The position numbers and the translations under genes were made by a program. A stretch of 6,949 nucleotides of DNA from Defluviitaleaceae bacterium (GTDB lineage: Bacteria > Bacillota > Clostridia > Lachnospirales > UBA5962): assembly GCA_009787435.1 (NCBI GenBank), contig WRFW01000143.1, positions 1 to 6,949 on the forward strand, in the 5' to 3' direction. Positions within the stretch are counted from its first letter, which is position 1, and each line of letters begins with the position of its first letter. This document shows, in pieces, positions 1-6,313 of this stretch. The notes under the pieces are model-generated. The model saw nothing but the letters and a program-made list of their open reading frames with translations. It was not told the DNA's origin and searched no databases.

Positions 1-7
1 AATATCG

Positions 8-17
8 CCCCCCCCCC
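8..17. repeat. C10 homopolymer tract
   Basis: Ten consecutive C residues lie in otherwise AT-rich DNA at the left edge of the window. Long C/G tracts are prone to slipped-strand length changes. No ORF that would be switched by it is visible here. It could also be a sequencing or assembly weak point, since its left flank is only seven bases from the window edge. Confidence 0.6.
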
Positions 18-96
18 GTTGTAATAATATGTTAAACATAAGATAAAAGTTGCATTATCATTCAAAAAATATACTGAAAATTTTATTCTCACGCTG

Positions 97-125
97 TAGA
101 CAAAGAAAAAAGAATGGTGTAAGAT
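97..125 (+). promoter_or_regulatory. candidate sigma-A promoter upstream of the giant gene
   Basis: TAGACA (97-102) and TAAGAT (120-125) are separated by 17 bp, the ideal spacing for a housekeeping promoter, though each hexamer has mismatches to TTGACA/TATAAT. Transcription would begin near 132, at the edge of the 18-bp palindrome, a typical place for an operator. A competing candidate is TTGCAA (189-194) with TATAAA (211-216), spacing 16 bp, which would begin nearer the large gene. Such matches are frequent by chance in AT-rich DNA, so neither is secure. Confidence 0.3.
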
Positions 126-131
126 AAAAAG

Positions 132-149
132 TATAAAATGCATTTTATA
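132..149. promoter_or_regulatory. perfect 18-bp palindrome, possible operator
   Basis: TATAAAATGCATTTTATA reads identically on both strands, centred between 140 and 141, with no mismatch. It has no spacer, so it makes a poor RNA hairpin and fits better as a binding site for a dimeric DNA-binding protein. It lies just downstream of the candidate promoter and upstream of the strong ribosome binding site at 161-172. No cognate regulator is encoded in this window. Confidence 0.45.
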
Positions 150-160
150 AATTTTCAAAA

Positions 161-172
161 AAGGGGGGTGAT
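161..172 (+). promoter_or_regulatory. very strong Shine-Dalgarno sequence in the leader
   Basis: AAGGGGGGTGAT closely matches the full complement of the 16S rRNA 3' end (AAGGAGGTGAT), allowing a G-U pair. It is the strongest ribosome binding site in the window. The start codons at proper distance are GTG 179 and GTG 181, which open only very short ORFs and are out of frame with the giant gene. TCACC at 203-207 is complementary to GGTGA at 167-171, so the site could be masked by local pairing. Confidence 0.5.
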
Positions 173-178
173 AAAAAA

Positions 179-244
179 GTGTGCAAGTTTGCAAAATTTG
201 CTTCACCAGATATAAACACAGGTATAGAGATAACACCTAGATAA
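179..244 (+). CDS. possible 21-codon leader peptide
   Basis: A GTG codon 6 nt after the GGTGAT core of the strong Shine-Dalgarno opens a 21-codon ORF ending in TAA (242-244), predicted M-C-K-F-A-K-F-A-S-P-D-I-N-T-G-I-E-I-T-P-R. An overlapping ORF from GTG 181 (19 codons, stop TAG 238-240, containing C-x-x-C) could use the same site. No family is recognised. Its case rests on the ribosome binding site and its place about 60 bp ahead of the giant gene, which suggests a regulatory leader peptide or a degenerate remnant. It may not be translated at all. Confidence 0.25.
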   Translation: MCKFAKFASPDINTGIEITPR

Positions 245-261
245 GAGTTAGTAATATTAGT

Positions 262-289
262 CTTATTTTAGGGAGCTCCGCAAAATAAG
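262..289 (+). promoter_or_regulatory. 28-bp dyad ahead of the giant gene
   Basis: CTTATTTT (262-269) and AAAATAAG (282-289) are perfect inverted arms, and the centre GGAGCTCC (272-279) is itself a palindrome on the same axis, leaving two mismatched positions on each side. The AGGGAG at 270-275 looks like a ribosome binding site but is about 30 nt from ATG 306, too far to serve it. The element could be a protein-binding site or an RNA hairpin. It lacks a following U-run on the + strand, so it is not an intrinsic terminator for incoming transcription. Confidence 0.45.
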
Positions 290-305
290 CAACAAAATAA
301 AAAAT

Positions 306-3300
306 ATGATACGAAAGGAAAGTGTAATTATTTTTATATTAATTACACTAAATTTTATGAGCAAAAATAAAACAAGGAACAAATTTTACGCTGGGTTTAT
401 TGCAGCGATTATGATAGCTCAGCCGATAATGCAGCCAGTGTCTGTTTTCGCAAATAACGGAAATAGCATAGTTACAGAAGCGGCGGCAGCTATAACCGAA
501 AGCACTGATGCTATAAGAACCCTCGTTACTTTTGACCCAAATGGCGGCTCTATGCAAATAGGCAGCAATTTAGTTTATGTGCCAAGCGGTGCCCAAATTC
601 AGCCGCCTACTAACCCAACTAGATTAAACCACGCTTTTTTAGGTTGGTTTACACAGCGTAACGGGGGCACGCAGTGGAACTTTAATGATCCCCTGCCTTA
701 TAGACAAGGAGGCTTAACTCTTTATGCAAGGTGGTCTTTAACTGCTAGCACTCTTAATTTTAATACTAACGGGGGCACACCTGCACAAATTGCTTCTGCT
801 ATTGTAGATAGAGGGCAGCCTTTAAGAAATGGCTTTCCGCAAGAACCAACTAGAGAAGGTTATTTATTCGGTGGTTGGTTTGAAGGAAATACAAATGCAA
901 ATAATATCACTGCTCCTCAAGATGGTAGAGACTTTAACTTAGTGGCTAGGTGGGTAAGCACGCATGTTAATGTTAATTTTGATTTAAACGGCGGAACTTC
1001 TGCCGCTATAGATAGCTTGTATCACCCAGTTGGTGCTCTAGTGCCAGTTCCAAGCGAAGCCCCTGAAAGAGAAGGTTATTCTTTTGTAGGCTGGGAAGTT
1101 CAAAGAAATACAGCCGGAAATGTTGTTAATAATTGGAGCCTTATAACACCATCTACACAAGTGGGCCCTGCAGGGGAAAACTTTAACTTACGTGCTAGGT
1201 GGGTATCTAATTATATAACTGTAAGTTTTATTATTGCACCAGCAAACGTTGCTAACATAGAGCCTATAAGAGTTCGTGTAGGTACAAGCTTAGCTTCTCT
1301 GCCTATTCCTGATGGTGCACCGGCAGGCCAAAGCTTTGTTGGTTGGTTTACTGCTGCAACTGGCGGTCAGCTTGCGAGTATATTTTTTGCTGAAGCAGGT
1401 CAAGATAGAACTTTTCACGCTAGATTTTCTCCAGACCGGATAGAACAAGAGCTTAGAATACGCTTCAATAATGAATTTGGAACAGCCCCTTCCCCTATAA
1501 CTAGAGATGTTTCTATTAATCCTACAGTTAATGTTACTACAAACCAATTAGGAGTTACTCCAAACTTTATTTCAGATGGCAAGGGCGGTGTAAACTTTGG
1601 CGGTTGGCTTTTATACGGAGACACAAGAATTGCCCCTATAAGCAACCCTCTAAACACAATATTATCTGTTAACCAAACTTATGGTGCTTATAGATATGTA
1701 GACCTTTATGCACACTTCTCAAGAAGAATAGATCTAGTTCGCCACAATGGAACAGGTGCTTCCTCAGGTCCTTCCGTAGCCACAGTTATAACAGGCAATG
1801 TCCAAAATGGTGGATTATTTAGAGCGAATAACATCCCTGCTTTAAACACTGCAACTCATGAAACTTTTTTTGAAGTAATAAATCAGCAAATTTCTTTGAG
1901 TAATGGTATGATTATACCTGTTAGACATATGCACGCTTTTGCAGGCTGGTATACATCGCCTGTTGGTGGAGTTCGTGTTAATCCTAACGATGCTGCTAGC
2001 ATAGCTGAAAATGTTATTTTTAATGCACAAGGTATAGCTAGGCTATATGCAAGATATGAAAGAGTGCTTGAAAATGAAGTTAGAATTTTCAACAACCGTT
2101 TTCAAGGCGATGAAACATTTATAGAGTTTGTAGTTTCAAACAACGCTAGAATAAATTTTGGAACAGGTTCTATGCAAACACGTGCAGATGGTGCTAGGCA
2201 CATAGGCTGGGCAGTTCAAAATAGTGATAGTTCATACACTTGGTTTAGAAGCTCAGACTTAACTAATGCCACTGTAATTAATGGCAATATAGACATTCAC
2301 GCTATTTGGACTTGGTATGTTCAATTTGATAATGGCACAGGTGTTCAATGGCAAAACCGCCCTGCTCGCCAATATTTTTATACAGTACGCCCAAATAATA
2401 TAAATGGAGTTCCACCAAGACCTTTAAATGGTATTACTACCCCTGTACAAAATCTAAATTGGATAGATGGAAACCCTTATGTGAACTTTAGTGCAATTAA
2501 TGCACTTCCTACTTCCCTCGGAAGGCACTTTAGAGGTTTTGAAGTTTTAGAAACAAATGAATTTATAGGAGATTGGAACCAAACCCCAACTCTAGAATTC
2601 ATTCAAGGATTACGCAGAAGAGTAGATAGAAATATGACTATAGTGCCAGTGTTTACTGCTTTACCGCCTAGCGGTTCTGGTGGTTCTGGTTCTGGTGGTT
2701 TTGGTCAGCCTGGTCCTGGTCAGCCTATAAGAAGACATTGGGTTCATTTTGAAACTAATGATTTAAGAGAAGAGCAGTTAACTACTCCACAAAGAATAGC
2801 TTCTCAACACGTTATCGAAGGCGACACTATAATAATGCCGGCAACACCAGGCAGAAACCACCATATGTTTGTGGCTTGGTATACTACTCCACAAAGAATA
2901 CCTGGCACACAATTACAAACAAGCCCGCTCCCTCCTATTTATGAAGAAAAAACTTTATATGCAGATTGGCACACATCTCTTACTATAGAGTTTATAAACA
3001 ACGGTGCATTACACGCTATATTAGACTCTTTATATAATGGCCTTTTAGACATAGCTCTGGTAAATATGAACCCACCTATGCATTATAGAAATGCGGGCGT
3101 GTTTTCTCATTGGGTAAATAGTTACGGTGAAAAATGGGTGCAAGGAGCATTTGTAAATTTAGAAAACCTAAGAATTAGTAATTACACCGAGCGTGCTAGA
3201 CTTTATGCTGTTTTCACATACTTTCCAACTGTAACACTTGTTAGAAACGACGGAACAGACGCTCAAACTACTTTTCCTTCTATTCCAACACCAACTTATG

Positions 3301-5741
3301 CAGGAATGATATATACTTTCTACTTAGAAAGGGCAGAAAAAACAAACCACCGCTTCTTAACTTGGAATAGACTAGTATACGGAGAGTTTGTGCCTGTGTC
3401 TCTTGGCAGCTTTCCAGTAGAAGAAGATATAACGCTATATGCTACATGGCGAGAATTCCCTAGAGTTATTTTAGTGAATGAAGCCCATGAAGATATTGTT
3501 ACTCTTCATGCTAACCCTACTAACGAAGAGCAAACAGAATTTAATTTTGATTTACCACGTTTGGCTCGTGCTGGTTATGAATTTCTAGGCTGGTATAACT
3601 CTAACGGAAACTTTGTAACACTTTATGGTGAAGTGGAAATTTCTGAAGAATATACTAGGTTTTATGCTAGATGGCACACTCTTCCAAGAGTTACTTTAAA
3701 CTTTAATGATGAAGTTGAAGAAGGCCATGAGCTTTTAGAAGCTAGACTGCGTACGCCTTCGGTAACTATTTATACAAATTTAAACATAGAGCCGCGTGAA
3801 TATTACTTTTACTTAAGCATTCCTTACAAACCACACCATAATTTTCTAGGTTGGTTTATGGTAAATAGTGATGAAGAAGCTGTTTATTTTGCTACAGAAG
3901 GCAGACAAACGACAGAAGAAAGCATATATTTACAAGCTAAGTGGGCTATGCACGAAATTTACACTGTAACATTTATTTCAGAGGGTGGAATAGTATACCA
4001 AGTAAATAGATTTGAAAGAACTCAACTTGCTACTCCTGTTTTGCCAAATGATAGTTATGGAAGAAGAATGCTTCGTTGGTATTTACAAGGCTCTGAAACA
4101 GGTGCTTTTGCTATTCCTGGGCAAAATATATTAGTATCTGGCGATAAAGTTTTCGTTGCATTTTGGGTGTATATTCCTGGATATATAACTATAACTTTTG
4201 AAAATATATTCAGAGATGGCACACCTACAGTTATAAATATTAGAAATAGATTTGACGGTGTGGATTTTGACACACATGGCGTCTATTTAACAGAAATCCA
4301 AATTCCTAGTGTATCAAGTGATTCCCGCTATATACCAGTTGCTGTATGGTTTATATATGGAAGAAGATATGAGGGAGGTTTTACTAGAGAACAGCTTTTA
4401 AACAAACGTTTTACTGAAGATACTCTATTAATTCAAGAAGCTAGACATGTTATAAGCTTTAACCCTAATGGCGGCATATTCCCTAATGGCTCTATTTCTA
4501 CTAGATTTCAAACAGAATACCATGGGATGCCATTCTCTCATGAGGTAATAATACCACACAAACAAAACCACATATTTAGATGGTGGGTAGATGCCGATGG
4601 AAACCATGTTGATATTGAAGGTAAAACAATAATATCTCACATAAGCTTATACGCTTATTGGCAAGCAGAGGTTATTTTAACTTTTGATGCTTTAAACGGG
4701 CTTTTTGAAAATGGAGAAAGCACTCGTTATGTGCGAGTTATTATAGGCACCACTATAAATTTACTCGGAAAAGAAGAACCTACTCTTGAAGACCATACAT
4801 TTAAGGGATGGTCAAAAACACGCACAACTAACCCTAGAGATGCAATTCATGAAATAACTGTAAATTCAGACGTTACTCTTTTCGCAATATGGAGACATAA
4901 CGACTGCCTTATACTTAGATGGGAAGATATAGGAATAGGGTACTATTTCGATAATGGCGACTATATTAGATATAGAGGAAGAATATATAGAAACATAAAC
5001 ATCCGCTTCACATTCTGGGGAGACCAAAACTGGAGACCAGGCGTTGCACATTCTCAATGGCAATTTGTTCGTGAGTCTTTATGCTATACAGATAGATATT
5101 ATAATGGCTATCAACCAGAAGAACCACAACCAAACCCTATTGACCCAAACCCACAACCAACACCAGACCAATTAGACCAATTTAGATGGAACCCATACGC
5201 AACTTACTATATGGGAGATCTAGTTTACCATAATGGTTATGTTTGGAGAGCATTGCACGTTGTAATTTGGGGGCATGGTGATTTAAACTGGGCACCAGAT
5301 ATTAGTGCGGGGCTATGGTACCGTACAAACATTACACCTGCTGAACTTGTATATAGATATGGAAATGCACAATCAAATGAACTTGAAGAAGAAGAAAATG
5401 AAACAGACGTATATGAAAACGAACTTGATAACGATAAAGAACTAAACGAAGAAGATGAAGAACAAAGCAATGAGATTGAAGAAGAAAATGAAACAAACGT
5501 ATATGAAAACGAACTTGATAACGATAAAGAATTAAACGAAGAAGATGAAGAACAAAGCAATGAGATTGAAGAAGAAAATGAAACAGACGTATATGAAAAC
5601 GAACTTGATAACGATAAAGAATTAAACGAAGAAGATGAAGAACAAAGCAATGAAATTGAAGAAGAAAATGAAACAGACGTATATGAAAGTGAATTTAACA
5701 ATGAAACTGAAGAAAATCACGGAGGTAGAATTCACGAATAA
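306..5741 (+). CDS. giant secreted InlB-repeat protein with two CBM5/12-like modules and acidic repeat tail
   Basis: The product is 1811 residues, exported, and probably a surface or extracellular adhesin-like protein; no enzyme domain is seen. Order: signal peptide to about residue 49; about 17 Listeria-Bacteroides (InlB B-type) repeats at residues 73-1529, interrupted by a Gly/Ser/Pro linker at 789-807; two chitin-binding-like modules at about 1539-1588 and 1628-1674 joined by a Pro-rich linker; and an acidic 30-residue repeat tail from about 1695. Repeats 1-3 show the family pattern best (F-D-x-N-G-G near the start, G-W in the middle, L-Y-A-R-W-like ends). No LPXTG, SLH or C-terminal membrane segment is present. 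The start is uncertain: neither ATG 306 nor in-frame ATG 357 has a good Shine-Dalgarno, and 357 gives a more ordinary signal peptide. The gene ends 60 bp before a terminator and is convergent with the flagellar genes. The molecular function is unknown. Confidence 0.93.
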   Translation: MIRKESVIIFILITLNFMSKNKTRNKFYAGFIAAIMIAQPIMQPVSVFANNGNSIVTEAAAAITESTDAIRTLVTFDPNGGSMQIGSNLVYVPSGAQIQPPTNPTRLNHAFLGWFTQRNGGTQWNFNDPLPYRQGGLTLYARWSLTASTLNFNTNGGTPAQIASAIVDRGQPLRNGFPQEPTREGYLFGGWFEGNTNANNITAPQDGRDFNLVARWVSTHVNVNFDLNGGTSAAIDSLYHPVGALVPVPSEAPEREGYSFVGWEVQRNTAGNVVNNWSLITPSTQVGPAGENFNLRARWVSNYITVSFIIAPANVANIEPIRVRVGTSLASLPIPDGAPAGQSFVGWFTAATGGQLASIFFAEAGQDRTFHARFSPDRIEQELRIRFNNEFGTAPSPITRDVSINPTVNVTTNQLGVTPNFISDGKGGVNFGGWLLYGDTRIAPISNPLNTILSVNQTYGAYRYVDLYAHFSRRIDLVRHNGTGASSGPSVATVITGNVQNGGLFRANNIPALNTATHETFFEVINQQISLSNGMIIPVRHMHAFAGWYTSPVGGVRVNPNDAASIAENVIFNAQGIARLYARYERVLENEVRIFNNRFQGDETFIEFVVSNNARINFGTGSMQTRADGARHIGWAVQNSDSSYTWFRSSDLTNATVINGNIDIHAIWTWYVQFDNGTGVQWQNRPARQYFYTVRPNNINGVPPRPLNGITTPVQNLNWIDGNPYVNFSAINALPTSLGRHFRGFEVLETNEFIGDWNQTPTLEFIQGLRRRVDRNMTIVPVFTALPPSGSGGSGSGGFGQPGPGQPIRRHWVHFETNDLREEQLTTPQRIASQHVIEGDTIIMPATPGRNHHMFVAWYTTPQRIPGTQLQTSPLPPIYEEKTLYADWHTSLTIEFINNGALHAILDSLYNGLLDIALVNMNPPMHYRNAGVFSHWVNSYGEKWVQGAFVNLENLRISNYTERARLYAVFTYFPTVTLVRNDGTDAQTTFPSIPTPTYAGMIYTFYLERAEKTNHRFLTWNRLVYGEFVPVSLGSFPVEEDITLYATWREFPRVILVNEAHEDIVTLHANPTNEEQTEFNFDLPRLARAGYEFLGWYNSNGNFVTLYGEVEISEEYTRFYARWHTLPRVTLNFNDEVEEGHELLEARLRTPSVTIYTNLNIEPREYYFYLSIPYKPHHNFLGWFMVNSDEEAVYFATEGRQTTEESIYLQAKWAMHEIYTVTFISEGGIVYQVNRFERTQLATPVLPNDSYGRRMLRWYLQGSETGAFAIPGQNILVSGDKVFVAFWVYIPGYITITFENIFRDGTPTVINIRNRFDGVDFDTHGVYLTEIQIPSVSSDSRYIPVAVWFIYGRRYEGGFTREQLLNKRFTEDTLLIQEARHVISFNPNGGIFPNGSISTRFQTEYHGMPFSHEVIIPHKQNHIFRWWVDADGNHVDIEGKTIISHISLYAYWQAEVILTFDALNGLFENGESTRYVRVIIGTTINLLGKEEPTLEDHTFKGWSKTRTTNPRDAIHEITVNSDVTLFAIWRHNDCLILRWEDIGIGYYFDNGDYIRYRGRIYRNINIRFTFWGDQNWRPGVAHSQWQFVRESLCYTDRYYNGYQPEEPQPNPIDPNPQPTPDQLDQFRWNPYATYYMGDLVYHNGYVWRALHVVIWGHGDLNWAPDISAGLWYRTNITPAELVYRYGNAQSNELEEEENETDVYENELDNDKELNEEDEEQSNEIEEENETNVYENELDNDKELNEEDEEQSNEIEEENETDVYENELDNDKELNEEDEEQSNEIEEENETDVYESEFNNETEENHGGRIHE
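357..452 (+). other. signal peptide of the giant protein
   Basis: Counting from the in-frame ATG at 357 (residue 18 of the long form), the segment has a basic n-region with four Lys/Arg, a hydrophobic core (F-Y-A-G-F-I-A-A-I-M-I-A) and a V-F-A cleavage motif ending at residue 49, just before N-N-G. That is a standard Sec signal peptide of 32 residues. The longer form from 306 adds a second hydrophobic run (V-I-I-F-I-L-I-T-L), which would be unusual and supports 357 as the real start. Confidence 0.75.
522..2654 (+). repeat. first block of InlB-type repeats (about 8 copies)
   Basis: Divergent protein-level repeats of roughly 70-115 residues, ending near W143, W216, W299, F374, F471, Y584, W668 and F783. 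Each begins with a beta-strand of the type V-x-F-x-x-N-G-G, has an aromatic G-W in the middle and closes with L-Y-A-R-W or a variant. Copies 1-3 are canonical; 5, 6 and 8 carry insertions and are hard to recognise singly. InlB B-repeats are small beta-rich modules known from listerial and many gut bacterial surface proteins. The block has only one lysine (K426). Confidence 0.8.
2670..2726 (+). other. Gly/Ser/Pro flexible linker
   Basis: Nineteen residues (789-807) made only of Gly, Ser, Pro, Gln and one Phe, starting S-G-S-G-G-S-G-S-G-G and ending P-G-P-G-Q-P. It separates two repeat blocks that differ in Lys and Glu content, so it is probably a hinge between two rigid rods or the scar of a fusion between two repeat proteins. 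Confidence 0.8.
2736..4892 (+). repeat. second block of InlB-type repeats (about 9 copies)
   Basis: Repeats end near W888, F970, W1048, W1123, W1213, W1287, about R1379, W1452 and W1529. Copies 12, 13, 16 and 17 are easiest to see, with F-L-G-W or F-K-G-W cores; copy 16 has a clear F-N-P-N-G-G opening. Copy 15 (about 4182-4448) lacks the usual aromatic end and is the weakest. This block has more Glu and Lys than the first. Unit boundaries are read by eye and may shift by several residues. Confidence 0.75.
4920..5069 (+). other. CBM5/12-like carbohydrate-binding module 1
   Basis: Residues 1539-1588 follow the chitin-binding type 3 layout: W near the start, Y-F-D-N-G-D-Y-I-R-Y-R-G-R-I-Y in the middle, then W-G-D-Q-N-W-R-P-G and a final W-Q-F-V. 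The aromatics Y1561, W1571, W1576 and W1585 are candidate sugar-stacking residues. The family binds chitin or related N-acetylglucosamine polymers, so peptidoglycan binding is conceivable. C1534 and C1593, the only cysteines in the protein, flank the module. Confidence 0.65.
5187..5327 (+). other. CBM5/12-like carbohydrate-binding module 2
   Basis: Residues 1628-1674 give a closer match to the family: W-N-P-Y-A-T-Y-Y-M-G-D-L-V-Y-H-N-G-Y-V-W-R-A, then W-G-H-G-D-L-N-W-A-P-D and a closing L-W-Y-R-T, in the usual A-x-x-Y-x-x-G-D-x-V-x-Y-x-G-x-x-W pattern. It is joined to module 1 by a Pro/Asn/Gln-rich linker (about 1603-1622). Two such modules in tandem would raise affinity for a polysaccharide surface. 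Confidence 0.75.
5388..5688 (+). repeat. 90-bp tandem repeats encoding an acidic tail
   Basis: Three complete 90-bp units (5388-5477, 5478-5567, 5568-5657) differ from each other at only two positions per pair, and a fourth unit is identical for its first 31 bp before diverging. Each unit encodes 30 residues containing E-E-E-N-E-T-D-V-Y-E and E-E-D-E-E-Q-S-N-E-I, mostly Glu, Asp and Asn. The period is a multiple of three, so changes in copy number keep the frame. The near-identity points to recent duplication or ongoing homogenisation. Confidence 0.95.
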
Positions 5742-5801
5742 GAATAGAATAGAAAAAATATAAACTGAACAAGAACAGAACAAGACAAAACAAGAACAGC
5801 A

Positions 5802-5831
5802 AAAAACACACCCTTAATTGGGTGTGTTTTT
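5802..5831. terminator. bidirectional intrinsic terminator between convergent genes
   Basis: ACACACCC (5806-5813) and GGGTGTGT (5820-5827) form a perfect 8-bp stem with loop TTAATT. Flanking A and T runs extend it to 12 bp and supply a U-tract on either strand (TTTTT at 5827-5831 on +; A-run 5801-5806 read as T on -). It lies 60 nt after the giant gene stop and about 60 nt after the hemerythrin stop on the other strand, so it can end both transcripts. The stretch 5742-5801 before it is A-rich, with the direct repeat ACAAGAACAG at 5769 and 5790. Confidence 0.9.
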
Positions 5832-5892
5832 ATTTGAAAGCTTCTAAATCACACATGCCTAAGAGAGCAATAAAATTTATATTCCAACTGCC

Positions 5893-6297
5893 CTAGTCTA
5901 ACACATTTACTTTGAAAAGATGCTTAGCGAGATTTTTATCAACAAATTTTATATGGTCTACTAGCCAATCTTCTATAAGGTCGTGAACGCCATCGGTTAA
6001 ATCTTTTGAGGGTCCCCTTTTCTCGACTTCATCTATAAAATATTTAACTTCTTTTAAAAACATTGTATGAAAGCGATAATGATTTTTATAGTTTGGGCAC
6101 CTACCCCTTAATTGTAAGTTTTCTTCATTAGAAAAGTGAGTTTTGCAAAATTCTTCTAACATATGTAAAGAACGCTTTATAATTTCACCGTCTCCTTTTT
6201 CGCCCGCAACTACAACATCATTCATTCTTCTAATAATTTCTTTATGGTCTTCATCGATTAAATTAATTTTAGTTGCTAATTCTTCTGTCCATTTCAA
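5893..6297 (-). CDS. bacteriohemerythrin
   Basis: A 134-residue single-domain hemerythrin, a soluble four-helix protein that binds O2 reversibly at a non-heme di-iron site. All seven ligands are present at canonical spacing: H18 (D-E-D-H), H54 and E58 (H-F-S-N-E-E), H73 and H77 (H-Y-R-F-H), H115 and D120 (H-I-K-F-V-D). Length matches the family. It starts with TTG; the next in-frame ATG is residue 25, beyond the first ligand, and an ideal Shine-Dalgarno lies 8 nt upstream, so TTG is well supported. It is the last gene visible of the flagellar operon, 10 nt after the flgJ-type stop. In anaerobes such proteins are thought to sense, store or scavenge oxygen. There is no fused chemoreceptor or GGDEF domain. 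Confidence 0.93.
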   Translation of the reverse strand: MKWTEELATKINLIDEDHKEIIRRMNDVVVAGEKGDGEIIKRSLHMLEEFCKTHFSNEENLQLRGRCPNYKNHYRFHTMFLKEVKYFIDEVEKRGPSKDLTDGVHDLIEDWLVDHIKFVDKNLAKHLFKVNVLD

Positions 6298-6305
6298 TAG
6301 CTTTA

Positions 6306-6313
6306 CCTCACCT
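6306..6313 (-). promoter_or_regulatory. Shine-Dalgarno of hemerythrin overlapping flgJ stop
   Basis: AGGTGAGG on the - strand contains the TGA stop (6308-6310) of the upstream rod-binding gene and sits 8 nt before the TTG start. Ribosomes finishing flgJ would cover this site, so translation of the two genes is probably coupled. Confidence 0.8.

Noticed and set aside
138..215. 25-codon ORF from ATG 138 in the leader
   Set aside because: Its ATG lies inside the palindrome with no Shine-Dalgarno before it, whereas the strong site at 161-172 lies within it and serves the later GTG codons.
1..305. Cyclic-di-GMP or other known riboswitch before an adhesin gene
   Set aside because: I searched by eye for the conserved core of common classes and found none; only generic stems were seen. 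A covariance-model search would decide.
1290..2095. Several 60-85-codon open frames on the - strand within the giant gene
   Set aside because: They overlap a long, well-supported coding region, have no recognisable domains and no good ribosome binding sites, so they are shadows.
5388..5657. EF-hand or dockerin-type calcium loops in D-N-D-K-E-L-N-E-E-D
   Set aside because: The central glycine and the hydrophobic residue at loop position 8 are missing; acidity alone does not support a defined calcium site.
5388..5688. CRISPR-like array
   Set aside because: The repeats are contiguous 90-bp coding units without unique spacers.
5237..5701. 154-codon Ser-rich open frame on the - strand
   Set aside because: It is the antisense of the acidic tandem repeats and CBM module 2; GAA-rich codons read backwards give Ser/Phe-rich repeats. 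No ribosome binding site or family match is evident.
5330..5741. LPXTG-type or membrane anchor at the end of the giant protein
   Set aside because: The tail is acidic to the last residues with no hydrophobic stretch and no sorting motif.
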